Shown piece by piece: positions 1-8,077 of a stretch of 33,609 bases of DNA. The stretch is taken from the NCBI GenBank assembly GCA_964632945.1, contig CAZWCX010000081.1:1-33609 (forward strand), written 5' to 3'. Every line of letters begins with the position of its first letter. Position 1 is the first letter of the stretch. Origin of the DNA: CAZWCX01 sp964632945 (GTDB lineage: Bacteria; Planctomycetota; MHYJ01; WSZJ01; CAZWCX01). A program made the translations under genes and the position numbers. Below the pieces are notes generated by a model that searched no databases, was not told where the DNA came from, and saw only the letters and a program-made list of their open reading frames with translations.

Positions 1-7
1 GACGGAG

Positions 8-50
8 CCGGATTGTTCGCGAACAGCGAAGCTGCTCGCGAATAATCCGG
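8..50. repeat. Palindromic repeat, copy A
   Basis: A 20-nt arm (8-27) and its near-perfect inverted copy (31-50) flank the 3-nt loop GAA; 18 of 20 positions pair. It starts CCGGAT, ends ATCCGG and is followed by GCTAGG. Copy B at 3129-3171 has the same arm length, loop size, ends and GCTAGG flank. It lies 37 bp beyond the stop codon of the minus-strand TfoX-N gene. There is no T-run on either side, so a REP-like element fits better than a classical intrinsic terminator. Confidence 0.7.
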
Positions 51-87
51 GCTAGGGAGCGCCCGGCGCGGAGAAGGGCGCGCGCCG

Positions 88-423
88 CTACTTTTCTTTT
101 TTTGACGGCAGGCGCTGTGCGTACTCCAGGCCGCGGCGGATCCACTTCCCCAGCGCGGCCGCCGTGCGGAAGCCCTCCGGGCCCACGAATATCCAGCCCT
201 TCATCGGCTTCCCCGTGAAGTCCATCGGCCGGGCGTACGGTTCACGGAGCGCCTCCGCGTCCGCCTCCGGACCGACCCGAACGACCAGATCGTCGCGGAC
301 CAGGCCGATGCACATGTTCCCCCGGACGAGAAAGGCGAGACCGCCGAACATTCGTTTCTCGACCGGCGTTTCCGGCGCGAGAACCTTGCGCACGCGAGCG
401 GCGGACTTCTCGTTGAACGCCAT
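88..423 (-). CDS. TfoX/Sxy N-terminal domain protein
   Basis: A 111-residue protein consisting only of a TfoX N-terminal domain. Recognisable features are the early KRMFGGLAF segment, the following MCIGLVRDDLVVRVG strand pair and the C-terminal GWIFVGPEG turn. Full-length TfoX/Sxy proteins, known as competence or cAMP-receptor-protein co-regulators, carry a second helical domain that is absent here; stand-alone N domains are common in bacteria and usually have no assigned function. The ATG start is preceded by a GGAGG ribosome site (434-438 on the plus strand). The gene is transcribed away from the S41 peptidase gene and ends just before palindrome copy A. Identification of the fold is firm, but the biological role is not visible. 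Confidence 0.85.
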   Translation of the reverse strand: MAFNEKSAARVRKVLAPETPVEKRMFGGLAFLVRGNMCIGLVRDDLVVRVGPEADAEALREPYARPMDFTGKPMKGWIFVGPEGFRTAAALGKWIRRGLEYAQRLPSKKEK

Positions 424-491
424 CGACGTCAGGCCTCCGAATGCGGTCCGGGCGGTCGAATCCGCGCGGGGACTCCGGGCGCCCGGACCGC

Positions 492-520
492 AGTGTACGG
501 CCCGGCGACCGGACGGTCCA
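492..520 (-). promoter_or_regulatory. Possible promoter for the TfoX-N gene
   Basis: Read on the minus strand: TGGACC (520-515), a 17-bp spacer, then TACACT (497-492). Each hexamer matches 4 of 6 consensus positions. The spacing is right and it sits about 70 bp upstream of the ATG, but the hexamers are weak. Confidence 0.35.
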
Positions 521-593
521 GCGCCGGGATTCCCGCGCTTCGACCCCGCTTTTCCGCGGCGGCGGAATCCGCCGCGATCCGGCGGGGGGGCGC

Positions 594-622
594 TTGACAG
601 GAAGAGGCCCAGGCTCTAGCTT
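594..622 (+). promoter_or_regulatory. Sigma-70-type promoter for the S41 peptidase operon
   Basis: TTGACA (594-599) is separated by 17 bp from TAGCTT (617-622). The -35 box is perfect consensus. The predicted transcript starts near 629, about 65 nt before the GTG at 695, which argues against the more upstream GTG at 623 as the start. Confidence 0.7.
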
Positions 623-694
623 GTGCGGGAACTCGGGGCGCCTTTGCCGGGTCGCCCTCCCTCCCTTCGCCCCCGGTCGGAGCCCGACCTCGCC

Positions 695-2077
695 GTGAAG
701 CCCATCCGCTCCCCGCTGTCGCCGCGCGCCCGCCTGCGGGCCGCCTGCGCGCTCCTCCTCGCCCTCGCGGTCTTGTCCCCCTCGCTGCGGGCCCAGGCCG
801 CCCCCGAGCCGCCGCAACCGGCCGGCGGCGCCGCCGTCGCCGATCCCCTCGCGGCGTTCACCGATGCCAACCGGCGCACGACGTTCGAGAGCGTCTGGCG
901 CACCATCCGCGATCTCGGTCTCGGACCCGCCCCGGGCGGCGTGAACTGGGACGAAGTCCTCGCGCGGTACGCCCCGCGCGCGGCGCAGGCGCCCGACGAC
1001 GACACCTTCTATCGGCTCCTCAATCAGATGCTGGAGGAACTCGGCCAGTCCCATTGCGCGGCGATCCCGCGCGGCGGCGCGGCCTCGGCCTCGGCCACCG
1101 AGGCGACCCCCGCCGGCCCGGCGCCGCAGGGAGGCCTGCAACAGGCAGGCGATCCCGGCGTCATCGTGCGCGAGGTCGAAGGTCTCGTCCTGGTGGCGGC
1201 GGTCGAACCCGATTCGCCCGCGGCCGCTGCCGCCGTCCCGACCGGCACGATCCTGCGCGCCATCGACGGCGGACCGGTGCCGCCGGCGCCCGCCGCCGAC
1301 GCCCCCTATCGGCAGCGCGTCGAGTGGGTCTACGGCATCATCGGGCGCCTCTCCGGCCCGGCCGGTCGAAGCGTGCGCCTGCGCGTTGCCGATTCCCCGG
1401 AGGACCCGGGCCGCGACATCGAGGTCGATCGCGCCCCGGTCCCCACCTCGTCGCTCGGACACATGCGCGGCATCCCCGCGGGCTTCTCCGCCCGCCGGCT
1501 GGACGACGGCATCGTCCACTTCCGCCTCGGCTCCTTCTTCCTCCCCGTACTCGAATCCTTCCAGACCGCGCTGAGGCAGCATGCGGACGCCGTCGGACTG
1601 GTGCTCGACCTGCGCGGCAACCCGGGCGGACTCGGCGCCATCGCCCCGGCGATGGTCGGGTTCCTGGTCTCGACCCGGATGAACCTCGGCGTGAGCAAGA
1701 CCCGCGACGCGGAGATGCGCTTTCCCGTCTTTCCCCGCCCGCAGCCCTACCTCGGTCCGGTCGCCGTGCTCATCGACGAATCGTCCGCCAGCACGTCGGA
1801 GATCCTCGCCGCGGCCCTGCAGGAATCGGGACGCGCCCGGGTCTTCGGCCGGCGCACCGCCGGCATGGTGCTGCCTTCGGTGTTTCACCGACTGCCCGAC
1901 GGCGGCATCCTGCAGTTCCCGATGGCCGATTTCGTGACCGAAGGCGGCAAGACGCTCGAGGGAAAGGGTGTGGAACCGGACGTGGCGGTCGGGTGGACCC
2001 GCGCCGCCTGCCTCGCGGGCCGGGATCCCGCGCTCGACGCCGCCCGCGAGTGGCTGAAGACCATCCCCCGCAAGTAA
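695..2077 (+). CDS. Exported S41-family peptidase with PDZ-like region
   Basis: Predicted secreted serine peptidase of family S41 (C-terminal-processing/tricorn type), about 460 residues. The GTG at 695 is chosen because it directly precedes a basic stretch and a hydrophobic signal segment (about residues 12-30, ending near SLRAQA) and because a promoter overlaps the earlier GTG at 623. Visible parts are a Ser-His pair in GQSHCAAIP (about residue 120), a PDZ-like region (about 155-240), the core strand LVLDLRGNPGG, the nucleophile region DESSASTSE (about 361-369) and LEGKGVEPD near the end. The Lys of Ctp-type enzymes (T-x-GKG) is absent (TAGMV). Together with the Ser-His pair and the late Glu, this suggests a tricorn-like tetrad instead of a Ser-Lys dyad; that is an inference. 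It is followed after 39 bp by a LolA-like protein, probably in the same operon. The substrate is unknown. Confidence 0.85.
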   Translation: MKPIRSPLSPRARLRAACALLLALAVLSPSLRAQAAPEPPQPAGGAAVADPLAAFTDANRRTTFESVWRTIRDLGLGPAPGGVNWDEVLARYAPRAAQAPDDDTFYRLLNQMLEELGQSHCAAIPRGGAASASATEATPAGPAPQGGLQQAGDPGVIVREVEGLVLVAAVEPDSPAAAAAVPTGTILRAIDGGPVPPAPAADAPYRQRVEWVYGIIGRLSGPAGRSVRLRVADSPEDPGRDIEVDRAPVPTSSLGHMRGIPAGFSARRLDDGIVHFRLGSFFLPVLESFQTALRQHADAVGLVLDLRGNPGGLGAIAPAMVGFLVSTRMNLGVSKTRDAEMRFPVFPRPQPYLGPVAVLIDESSASTSEILAAALQESGRARVFGRRTAGMVLPSVFHRLPDGGILQFPMADFVTEGGKTLEGKGVEPDVAVGWTRAACLAGRDPALDAAREWLKTIPRK

Positions 2078-2116
2078 CGCGCGCCGCTCCGGCGCATGTT
2101 TGAGCAGGAGTATGAC

Positions 2117-2902
2117 ATGAAGACCCGTTTCCGTACGACCCCGTGGCTTGCCGCTCTCGTCCTGATCGCCGCCGGCGCGAATGCCCGAGCGCAGGCGCCC
2201 GCCGCCCCGTCCGCGGAGGAGATCCTCGATCGCTCCGTCCGCACCCAGTACGGCGAGACTCCCGAGGGATTGAAGTCGTACCGCATCGAGGGCACGTTCG
2301 CGGTGCCGATGCAGGGCCTGCGCGCCCGCATGACGATCCTCGCCAAGGCGCCCAACAAGTTGTTCACCGTCGTCGACATCCCCGGCATGGGCAAGATGGA
2401 AGAGGGATATGACGGCCAGACCGCCTGGGCCAAGGACGCGATGAGCGGCCTGCGCGCGAAGGAGGGGGCGGAAGCGACGATGGCCCGGTTCGGCGCGGAG
2501 TTCTACGGAGACCTCCACTGGCGCACGCGCTACTCGAAGGTCGAGCGGAAGACGGAAGAGGTCGTCGACGGCCGGAAGGCCTGGGTTCTGGTCCTCCACG
2601 CCGACGGACTGTCGCCGATGACGCAGTGGGTCGATGCGGAGACGAATCTTCCCATCCGCAGCCAGATGGAGCACGACTCGCCGCAGGGGCGGTTCGTGGT
2701 GGCGCTGAAGTACATGGACCACCGCGCCATCGAAGTGCCGGGGGCCGGAACCTGGCGGATGCCGTTCAAGCACGAGCAGACCGCCGCCGGGATGACTCAG
2801 GAGATCGTCGTCGAGAAGTTCGAGCCGAACGTGGAGCTCGACGATGCGGTGTTCGCCATGCCGGAGCCGGCCGCCCCGGAGGCGCCGGAGCCGCCGAAGT
2901 AG
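2117..2902 (+). CDS. LolA-like periplasmic protein
   Basis: A 261-residue exported protein. The ATG at 2117 is chosen over the one at 2096 because an AGGAG ribosome site (2106-2110) lies six bases before it and a signal peptide begins there (KTR, then WLAALVLIAAGANARA). The mature part resembles the outer-membrane lipoprotein-sorting (LolA/LolB-like) half-barrel family: the opening SAEEILDRSVRTQYG, repeated beta strands, and the closing 'NVELDDAVFAMPEP', a common ending in these proteins. Members bind acyl chains or lipoproteins in the periplasm, but many copies outside the Lol pathway have no proven function. It lies downstream of the S41 peptidase in the same direction. The fold is fairly sure; the specific role is not. 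Confidence 0.75.
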   Translation: MKTRFRTTPWLAALVLIAAGANARAQAPAAPSAEEILDRSVRTQYGETPEGLKSYRIEGTFAVPMQGLRARMTILAKAPNKLFTVVDIPGMGKMEEGYDGQTAWAKDAMSGLRAKEGAEATMARFGAEFYGDLHWRTRYSKVERKTEEVVDGRKAWVLVLHADGLSPMTQWVDAETNLPIRSQMEHDSPQGRFVVALKYMDHRAIEVPGAGTWRMPFKHEQTAAGMTQEIVVEKFEPNVELDDAVFAMPEPAAPEAPEPPK

Positions 2903-2914
2903 CCCGCCCGCGCC

Positions 2915-2962
2915 GGAACCGGGGGCCGGGGAGTCCCGCCCTGCCGCGCCCGTCCCGGTTCC
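2915..2962 (+). terminator. Inverted repeat after the LolA-like gene
   Basis: GGAACCGGG (2915-2923) and CCCGGTTCC (2954-2962) are perfect 9-nt inverted arms separated by 30 nt, starting 13 bp after the stop codon. There is no T-run, so this is at most a Rho-assisted or 3'-end-protecting hairpin. Confidence 0.35.
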
Positions 2963-3061
2963 TGACCCGGTGCGGCCCCGGGTGAATCACGAGCGGCTTC
3001 GCCGTTCGCCGCGCCGGCCGGGATGCCGACGCCTCCTGGTGGACCGCGGGGCGACCGGCAT

Positions 3062-3078
3062 GCGACACACGGTGTCGC
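3062..3078. other. Small perfect hairpin in the convergent intergenic region
   Basis: GCGACAC and GTGTCGC flank the loop ACG. It lies in the 270-bp gap between two convergent genes, together with the inverted repeat at 2915-2962 and palindrome copy B. A role in two-way termination is plausible but not shown; nothing coding was seen in this gap. Confidence 0.35.
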
Positions 3079-3128
3079 GTGCTGGGCGCGGCCTTCCGGC
3101 TTCGGACGGCCTTCATGGCCGGCCGGGG

Positions 3129-3171
3129 CCGGATGGTTCGCGAACCGCGGAGCGGTTCGTGAACGATCCGG
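3129..3171. repeat. Palindromic repeat, copy B
   Basis: Arms 3129-3148 and 3152-3171 (20 nt each, 18 paired) around the loop GGA, starting CCGGAT, ending ATCCGG and followed by GCTAGG, exactly as in copy A at 8-50. At arm position 18 copy A has an A-T pair and copy B a C-G pair, a compensatory change that supports selection on the folded form. It abuts the stop codon of the minus-strand Fe-S gene; the CTA of the flank is that stop. Confidence 0.7.
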
Positions 3172-3172
3172 G

Positions 3173-4186
3173 CTAGGCGCCGGCTGCGCCCCCGGCGTCC
3201 CCCGCCCCGGCGCGGTTCTGCACGAACTGCCAGCCGAAACGGCCCTTCACGCACAGGTGCCCGTGCGTGACCTCATGGTCGAGCGGCGAAGTGACCTTGA
3301 CGATGCGGTTGTCCTGCACATGCAATTGCAGCGTGCAGCCGACACCGCAGTAGGGGCAGATCGTGTCGGTCACCGTCTGTCGCGCCTCGTCCCAGGTCCC
3401 GTCGCGGCGCCGGTCGTGCTCGCTCTTGAACATCAAGGCGCCGGTCGGGCAGACGCCGATGCAGTTTCCGCAATAGACGCAGGCGGAGTCGGGAAGGGGA
3501 AGCGCGTATTCCGTGGAGATCCGCGCGTCGAAACCGCGCCCCGCGACCGCGATCGCGAAGGTGTTCTGGGCGTCGGCGCCGCAGGCTTCGACGCACTTGT
3601 AGCAGAGGATGCACTTGGCGTAGTCGCGGACGTAGAGGTCGTTGTCCACCTTCACCGGCTGGGCGACGGTTTCCGTGCAGCCGGCGGGAACCGGGTGGTG
3701 GTGTCCCGCCTGGGCGTGGTCGCGCGCGGCGGCGCCGGCGCCGGTCGCGCCGCCGAGCGCCGGCGCGGTCCCCCCGGCGGGCGACGCCGGGCATTCCGCA
3801 GGCGGCGCGGGCGGACCGAAGCGGTCGGGACGTGCCCCGTACCGGTCCATCCATCCCTTCACCTGCGGCGAGGCGGTCGACAGGTCCGCGGACGAAGCGA
3901 GGAACTCGAGGACCATCCGCCGGCTCAGGCGTACGCGGTCCGAGTCGGTCCGGATCACCATCCCGGGTTCGACCTTGCGCGAGCAGGCGGGGACGAGCAC
4001 GCGAGAGCCTTCCAGTTCGACCACGCACACGCGGCAGACGTTGATCGGCGTCAGGTTTTCCAGGTAGCAGAGCGTCGGCGTATCGATTCCGTTCCGCCGG
4101 CACGCCTCGAGGATGGTGGACCCCTCGGACGCGGTCACGGTCTGCCCGTCGAGGGTGATCGAAACCGGTCGCGGCGGGGCGGTCAT
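3173..4186 (-). CDS. Formate dehydrogenase Fe-S subunit carrying the displaced N-terminal part of the catalytic subunit
   Basis: A 337-residue iron-sulfur protein. Domains in order: a plant-type [2Fe-2S] domain with C40, C51, C54, C68; a Gly/Ala/Pro-rich linker (about 123-172) where related NuoG/FdsA proteins hold a His-Cys cluster; two [4Fe-4S] clusters (C192, C195, C198, C202 and C236, C239, C242, C246); and finally the molybdopterin-oxidoreductase Fe4S4 subdomain CPYCGVGC...LCVKG (C277, C280, C284, C312). It stops just after GRFGWQFVQN, the point where FdsA-type catalytic subunits run on into the catalytic domain. That remainder is encoded separately at 6088-8016. The ATG overlaps the NuoEF-fusion stop by four bases (ATGA). 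The protein should relay electrons from the active site to the NuoF-like module in the cytoplasm. Annotators may call it NuoG-like or FdhA; the fission is the odd feature. Confidence 0.9.
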   Translation of the reverse strand: MTAPPRPVSITLDGQTVTASEGSTILEACRRNGIDTPTLCYLENLTPINVCRVCVVELEGSRVLVPACSRKVEPGMVIRTDSDRVRLSRRMVLEFLASSADLSTASPQVKGWMDRYGARPDRFGPPAPPAECPASPAGGTAPALGGATGAGAAARDHAQAGHHHPVPAGCTETVAQPVKVDNDLYVRDYAKCILCYKCVEACGADAQNTFAIAVAGRGFDARISTEYALPLPDSACVYCGNCIGVCPTGALMFKSEHDRRRDGTWDEARQTVTDTICPYCGVGCTLQLHVQDNRIVKVTSPLDHEVTHGHLCVKGRFGWQFVQNRAGAGDAGGAAGA

Positions 4187-5970
4187 GGCCGGGCTCCAAA
4201 CAATCCGAGCTTGCGGATCGCCGACTGCGCCGCCCAGGCGGCGGTGTGTCCGAGGCCGCAGATCGATGCATCGCGCATCGCCTGGGCAATGTCGTCGAGA
4301 AGCGCGGTCTCGTCGCGGAGGCTGCCGAGCGGCTTGCCGGCGGCCAGGCGGCGCAGCACCTCCTCCTGCCGTTCGGTCCCGACCCGGCAGGGGACACACT
4401 GGCCGCACGACTCGTCGCGGAAGAAGGCGGCGATGCGCAGGACGATGTCGGCCAGGTCGATCGTGTCGTCGAACAGCATGACCACGCCGGAGCCCAGCGA
4501 GGCGCCCGCCGCCCGCGTCCCCTCGAAGGTGAGCGGCAGATCCAGTTCGTCCGGGGTGACGAACGTGCCCGCCGCGCCGCCGAGCAGCACCGCCTTGAGC
4601 GTCCGCCCGCGGCGCACTCCCCCGGCCGATTCGATGAGGCCGCGCAGCGTGGCGCCGAAGGGGACCTCGTACACTCCGGGACGCTCGATGCAGCCGGAGA
4701 GGCAGAACAGCTTGGTCCCGGTGGACTGCGGCGTACCGACGGCGGCGAAGGCCGGACCGCCTTCGAGCACGATGTCGGGAACATTGGCCAGCGTCTCGAC
4801 GTTGTTCACCAGCGTGGGCTTGCCGAAGAGCCCGCACTCGACCGGGAAGGGAGGCTTGTTGCGCGGTTCGCCGCGCAGGCCTTCCACCGAATTGAAGAGC
4901 GCGGTCTCCTCGCCGCAGATGTAGGCGCCCGCTCCCCGCCGGAGCTCGAGGTCGAAGGCGAATCCCGCGCCCATGACGTCCGGACCGAGGAGCCCGCGAG
5001 CGCGCGCGGATCGGATCGCCCCATCCACGCGCGCGGCCGGCAGGGGATACTCGCCCCGCAGGTAGAGATACCCGTGTTCCGCGCCCACGGCGAACCCTGC
5101 GATCGTCATCGCCTCGAGGATCGCGAACGGGTCCTCCTCCAGGAGCACCCGGTCCTTGAAAGTCCCCGGTTCGGACTCGTCGGCGTTGCAGACGACGTAG
5201 TGAGGCCGCTGGGGCGCGCGCGCCACGGCGTCCCACTTGCGCCCCGCCGGGAAGGCCGCGCCGCCTCGTCCCAGCAGTTTCGAGTCGTTGACCTCGCGGA
5301 TCACGCCGGTGGGGCCGAGTTCGAGGGCGCGGCGCAGCGCACGGTATCCGCCGTGCGCGCGGTAGTCGTCGAGGCTCTCCGGATCGACGCGGCCGATGCG
5401 TCGCAGCAGGCGCGGACCGATCGGACGGGAGGGCGCGGGAGCGGGCGGGGTTCCGCCGCCGAGCACCGCGCGCACGGACTCGGCCGTCGCGGGCGCCAGC
5501 GCGGACATCCCCTCGCCGGCGAGCTGGAAGAGCGCGGCCGGGCCGCGCTCGCACTGCCCGAGGCACGGGCTGCGGCGCACGCAGGAGGCGATCTCCGGGT
5601 GCCGCTCGAGCTCGGCGCACAACTCGCGGGCGCCGCGGGTCCGGCAGGCGATGTCGTCGCAAACGTGCGCCACTCGCGCCGGCGCGGGCCGGACCGAAAG
5701 CAGGGCGTAGAAGGTGGCCACTCCGTACGCCTCGGCGGGCGGGACGTCGAGCCGGCGGCAGAGGTGGTTGAGCGCCCCCGGGCTGATCCAGCCGACGGCG
5801 TCCTGGACGGCGTTGAGCACCGGCAGCAGCCGGGTGCGCTGCCGACGCGCCTCGTCGTGTCCGCCGCGCGCCAGGAAGGCGGTCGCGAGCGCCGGCGCGC
5901 CGAGCACGGCATCGATCGCCCGCTCTTCCGCCGGTGTGGGGACCGCGCCGGGAATGAGGTGAAGGTCCAT
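4183..5970 (-). CDS. NAD-linked formate dehydrogenase beta subunit, NuoE-NuoF fusion
   Basis: A 595-residue diaphorase subunit that passes electrons between Fe-S clusters and NAD(H) through FMN. Residues about 1-170 form a NuoE-like thioredoxin-fold [2Fe-2S] domain (C104, C109, C136, C140). Residues about 200-595 form a NuoF-like domain with the FMN/NAD motifs GRGGAAFPAGRKW (about 234-246), NADESEPGTFKDR (about 262-274) and GAGAYICGEETAL (about 347-358), and a [4Fe-4S] site at C522, C525, C528, C571. The ATG at 5970 follows a GGAAGGA ribosome site by four bases. It has its own promoter at 6032-6060 and is translationally coupled to the next Fe-S gene. The architecture matches the beta/gamma modules of soluble NAD-dependent formate dehydrogenases (Fds type) and bidirectional hydrogenases; the neighbours point to the former. 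Confidence 0.93.
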   Translation of the reverse strand: MDLHLIPGAVPTPAEERAIDAVLGAPALATAFLARGGHDEARRQRTRLLPVLNAVQDAVGWISPGALNHLCRRLDVPPAEAYGVATFYALLSVRPAPARVAHVCDDIACRTRGARELCAELERHPEIASCVRRSPCLGQCERGPAALFQLAGEGMSALAPATAESVRAVLGGGTPPAPAPSRPIGPRLLRRIGRVDPESLDDYRAHGGYRALRRALELGPTGVIREVNDSKLLGRGGAAFPAGRKWDAVARAPQRPHYVVCNADESEPGTFKDRVLLEEDPFAILEAMTIAGFAVGAEHGYLYLRGEYPLPAARVDGAIRSARARGLLGPDVMGAGFAFDLELRRGAGAYICGEETALFNSVEGLRGEPRNKPPFPVECGLFGKPTLVNNVETLANVPDIVLEGGPAFAAVGTPQSTGTKLFCLSGCIERPGVYEVPFGATLRGLIESAGGVRRGRTLKAVLLGGAAGTFVTPDELDLPLTFEGTRAAGASLGSGVVMLFDDTIDLADIVLRIAAFFRDESCGQCVPCRVGTERQEEVLRRLAAGKPLGSLRDETALLDDIAQAMRDASICGLGHTAAWAAQSAIRKLGLFGARP

Positions 5971-6031
5971 GCCGTCCTTCCGGTGATGCGCCCCGCGGTG
6001 CCGGCCGCCGCCGGCGGGCGACCCGGGCGCG

Positions 6032-6060
6032 ATTATCGGGGGCCCGCGCGGCGCTTGCAA
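6032..6060 (-). promoter_or_regulatory. Promoter of the NuoEF-fusion and Fe-S subunit genes
   Basis: On the minus strand: TTGCAA (6060-6055), a 17-bp spacer, GATAAT (6037-6032). The predicted start is near 6025, about 55 nt before the ATG. The -35 box is part of a 16-nt element repeated at the promoter of the Sec catalytic subunit (8073-8088). The two halves of the enzyme can thus be transcribed separately but under common control. Confidence 0.7.
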
Positions 6061-6071
6061 GCGGAATTGCC
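6056..6071 (-). promoter_or_regulatory. Shared promoter box, copy 1
   Basis: Minus-strand sequence GGCAATTCCGCTTGCA, identical over 16 nt to 8073-8088; the flank beyond it matches again after one base (W then GC). It overlaps the -35 hexamer and extends 11 nt upstream, the usual place for an activator or an alternative-sigma contact. Confidence 0.6.
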
Positions 6072-6087
6072 CCGCGCCGGGGCGGGA

Positions 6088-8016
6088 TCACCTCGTCGGG
6101 ACGCCCGCGGCCGCCGGAGCGGCTGCGCCGAGCCTCTCGATGCGAACCGCAGCGGCCTTGAACTCGGCCGTGCCGGACTTCGGATCCACGGCGTCGATCG
6201 TCAGCAGATTGGTCATCACCTCGTCGTGGAAGTGCACCGACATGAAGACCAATCCCGGCCTCAGCGTCTCGTCGTAGCGGGCGGGCGCCTCCACGCTCCC
6301 CCGCCGCGAAACCACGCGCACCGTCTCGCCGTCGGCGATGCCGTACCGTTCCCCGTCCTCGCGCGACAGGTCGAGGGTCTCCCCGCGGCGCAACGGCGAG
6401 GTGTACCCGCCGGACTGCACGCCGGTATTGAACGACTCCAGCCGGCGTCCGGTGGTGAGGCGCAGCGGGTACTCGGGGGTCAACCGCTCCACCGGCGGAT
6501 CGTGCTCGACGGCGTGGAACGGCGCGCGCGGCCCCTCGATCGGGTCCTTCCACAGCCGTCCGTGCAGGAACGGACTGCCGGGATGACTCTCATCCGGGCA
6601 CGGCCACGGAATCCCGCCCAGCGCCTCCAGGCGGGCATACGACATCCCGCCATGCCAGGGGGAGAGCGAACGCAATTCGTCCCACAATTCGGGCGCGGTC
6701 GGCCGGCCCCAATCGCGACCCAGCCGCCGCGCCAGTTCGCAAAGGATCTCGCGATCGTCGCGGGCGCCCGCCGGCGGATCGAGCGCCTTGCGGACGCGCT
6801 GCACGCGACGCTCGCTGCTCGTCACCGTCCCTTCGGACTCGCACCAGGATGCCGCAGCCGGCAGGACGACGTGCGCCATCTCCGCCGTGCGGGTGAGGAA
6901 AATGTCCTGCGCGACGAAGTGTTCGAGACCGCCGAGCAGCCGGAGCGCGCGGGCGAGATCGGCCTCCGACTGGGCCGGGTTCTCCCCGATCACGTAGAGC
7001 GCACGCAACTCGCCGTGGTCCATCGCCTCGAACATTTCGGAGAGGTGCTTGCCCCGCTTCGGCGGCAGCGTCACCCCGTACGCGCGCTCGAAGCGGGCGC
7101 GCAAGGCCGGGTTCTCGACGTCCTGGCCGCCCGGCAGCTTGTTGGGCAGCGCCCCCATGTCGCCCCCGCCCTGGACGTTGTTCTGGCCGCGCAGCGGATT
7201 GAGCCCGCTCCCGAAGCGGCCCACATGCCCCGTCAGCAGGGACAGGTTGATGAGCGACAGGACGTTGTCCACCGCGTTGTGGTGCTCGGTGATCCCCAGC
7301 GTCCAGCAGATCTGCGCGCGGTCGGCGCGCGCGTAGGCGTGCGCCATTTCGCGGATCGCGGCCGCCGGCACGCCGGTCTCCCGCTCCGCGACCTCGAGCG
7401 TGTACTTCTGCACCCCCTCCCGGTACGCCTCGAACCCGACGGTCGCGCGCTCGATGAAGGCACGATTCTCCAGGCCGGCCGCGAGGATCTCCCGGCCGAC
7501 CGCGTTGGCCAGGGCGATGTCCGAGCCGACATCGAGGCCGAGCCAGACGTCGGCCCATTGAGCGGAGGACGTGCGCCGCGGGTCGACCGTATAGAGTCGC
7601 GCCCCGTTGCGGACGCCCTGGAGGACATGATGGAAGAAGATCGGATGCGTCTCGCGCGCGTTGGAACCCCAGAGGATGAGAAGGTCGGTTTCCTCGCTCT
7701 CGCGATAGGAGCTCGTGCCGCCGCCCGCGCCGAACACCGTCGTCAGACCGACGACGCTGGGAGCGTGTCAGGTCCGGTTGCAGGAGTCGATGTTGTTGGT
7801 GCCGAGGACGGCGCGCGCGAACTTCTGGGCGAGGTAGTTGACTTCGTTGGTCGCCTTGGAGCAGGAGAAGAGGCCGATCGCGTCGGGACCGTGGCGGTCG
7901 AGGATCGCGCGAAACCCCGCCGCGGCGCGATCGAGGGCCTCGTCCCAGGTCGCCGGTCGCAGGCGCCCGTCGTCCCGCACCATCGGCTGCGTGAGCCGCG
8001 TGTAGCTTCGCTTCAT
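6088..8016 (-). CDS. Selenocysteine formate dehydrogenase catalytic subunit lacking its Fe4S4 N-terminus
   Basis: Molybdopterin (bis-MGD) oxidoreductase, 642 residues, read through an in-frame TGA (7770-7768) as Sec83. Context is SCNRT-U-HAPSVVGLTTVFG, the classic formate dehydrogenase active site: Sec followed by the catalytic His84. The formate-positioning Arg lies in LNPLRGQNNVQGG (about Arg276). The C-terminal dinucleotide-binding domain ends the protein (PLRLTTGRRLE...VRVVSRRG). The start at 8016 is preferred to the ATG at 8025 because GAGGAG (8031-8026) is then nine bases away. The family's usual N-terminal CxxCxxxC Fe4S4 segment is missing and is encoded in 3173-4186; the protein begins at KRSYTRLTQPMVRDDG, directly C-terminal to that segment. 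Role: reversible formate oxidation to CO2 in the cytoplasm with NAD, together with the other two subunits. Function is near certain; the split is unusual. Confidence 0.92.
7738..7770 (-). promoter_or_regulatory. Bacterial SECIS element in the formate dehydrogenase mRNA
   Basis: After the TGA (7770-7768) come 18 nt, then the loop GGTCT (7749-7745), flanked by perfect 7-bp arms CGTCGTC and GACGACG. The UGA-to-GGUCU distance and the loop equal those of the Escherichia coli fdhF SECIS, which binds SelB. This decides between selenocysteine and a nonsense mutation. Confidence 0.93.
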
Positions 8017-8048
8017 CCCGCCCATCTCCTCGCGAGGGTCATCGATCG

Positions 8049-8077
8049 ATTATGGGCGCGCCGGTCGAGGCATGCAA
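8049..8077 (-). promoter_or_regulatory. Promoter of the Sec formate dehydrogenase gene
   Basis: On the minus strand: TTGCAT (8077-8072), a 17-bp spacer, CATAAT (8054-8049). The predicted start is near 8042, about 26 nt before the ATG at 8016. Its -35 box belongs to the 16-nt element also found at the promoter at 6032-6060. Confidence 0.7.

Noticed and set aside
242..2773. Long minus-strand open frame of more than 800 codons opposite the S41 and LolA-like genes
   Set aside because: Arg/Gly/Ala-rich shadow frame typical of high-GC DNA; it has no domain, while the plus-strand genes have clear motifs.
3129..3171. Palindrome copy B as a classical Rho-independent terminator
   Set aside because: No T-run follows the stem on either strand, and the same element recurs at 8-50 with a conserved flank, which fits a repeat family better.
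6056..6071. Shared box as a sigma-54 (-24/-12) promoter
   Set aside because: It looks like TGGCAnnn...TTGCA, but GG and GC are 11 nt apart instead of the required 10, the leading T is missing in both copies, and good -10 boxes lie 17 bp downstream.
7768..7770. TGA in the formate dehydrogenase gene as a pseudogene-making nonsense codon
   Set aside because: The frame continues without another stop, the codon sits at the known Sec position before His, and a SECIS with correct spacing follows.
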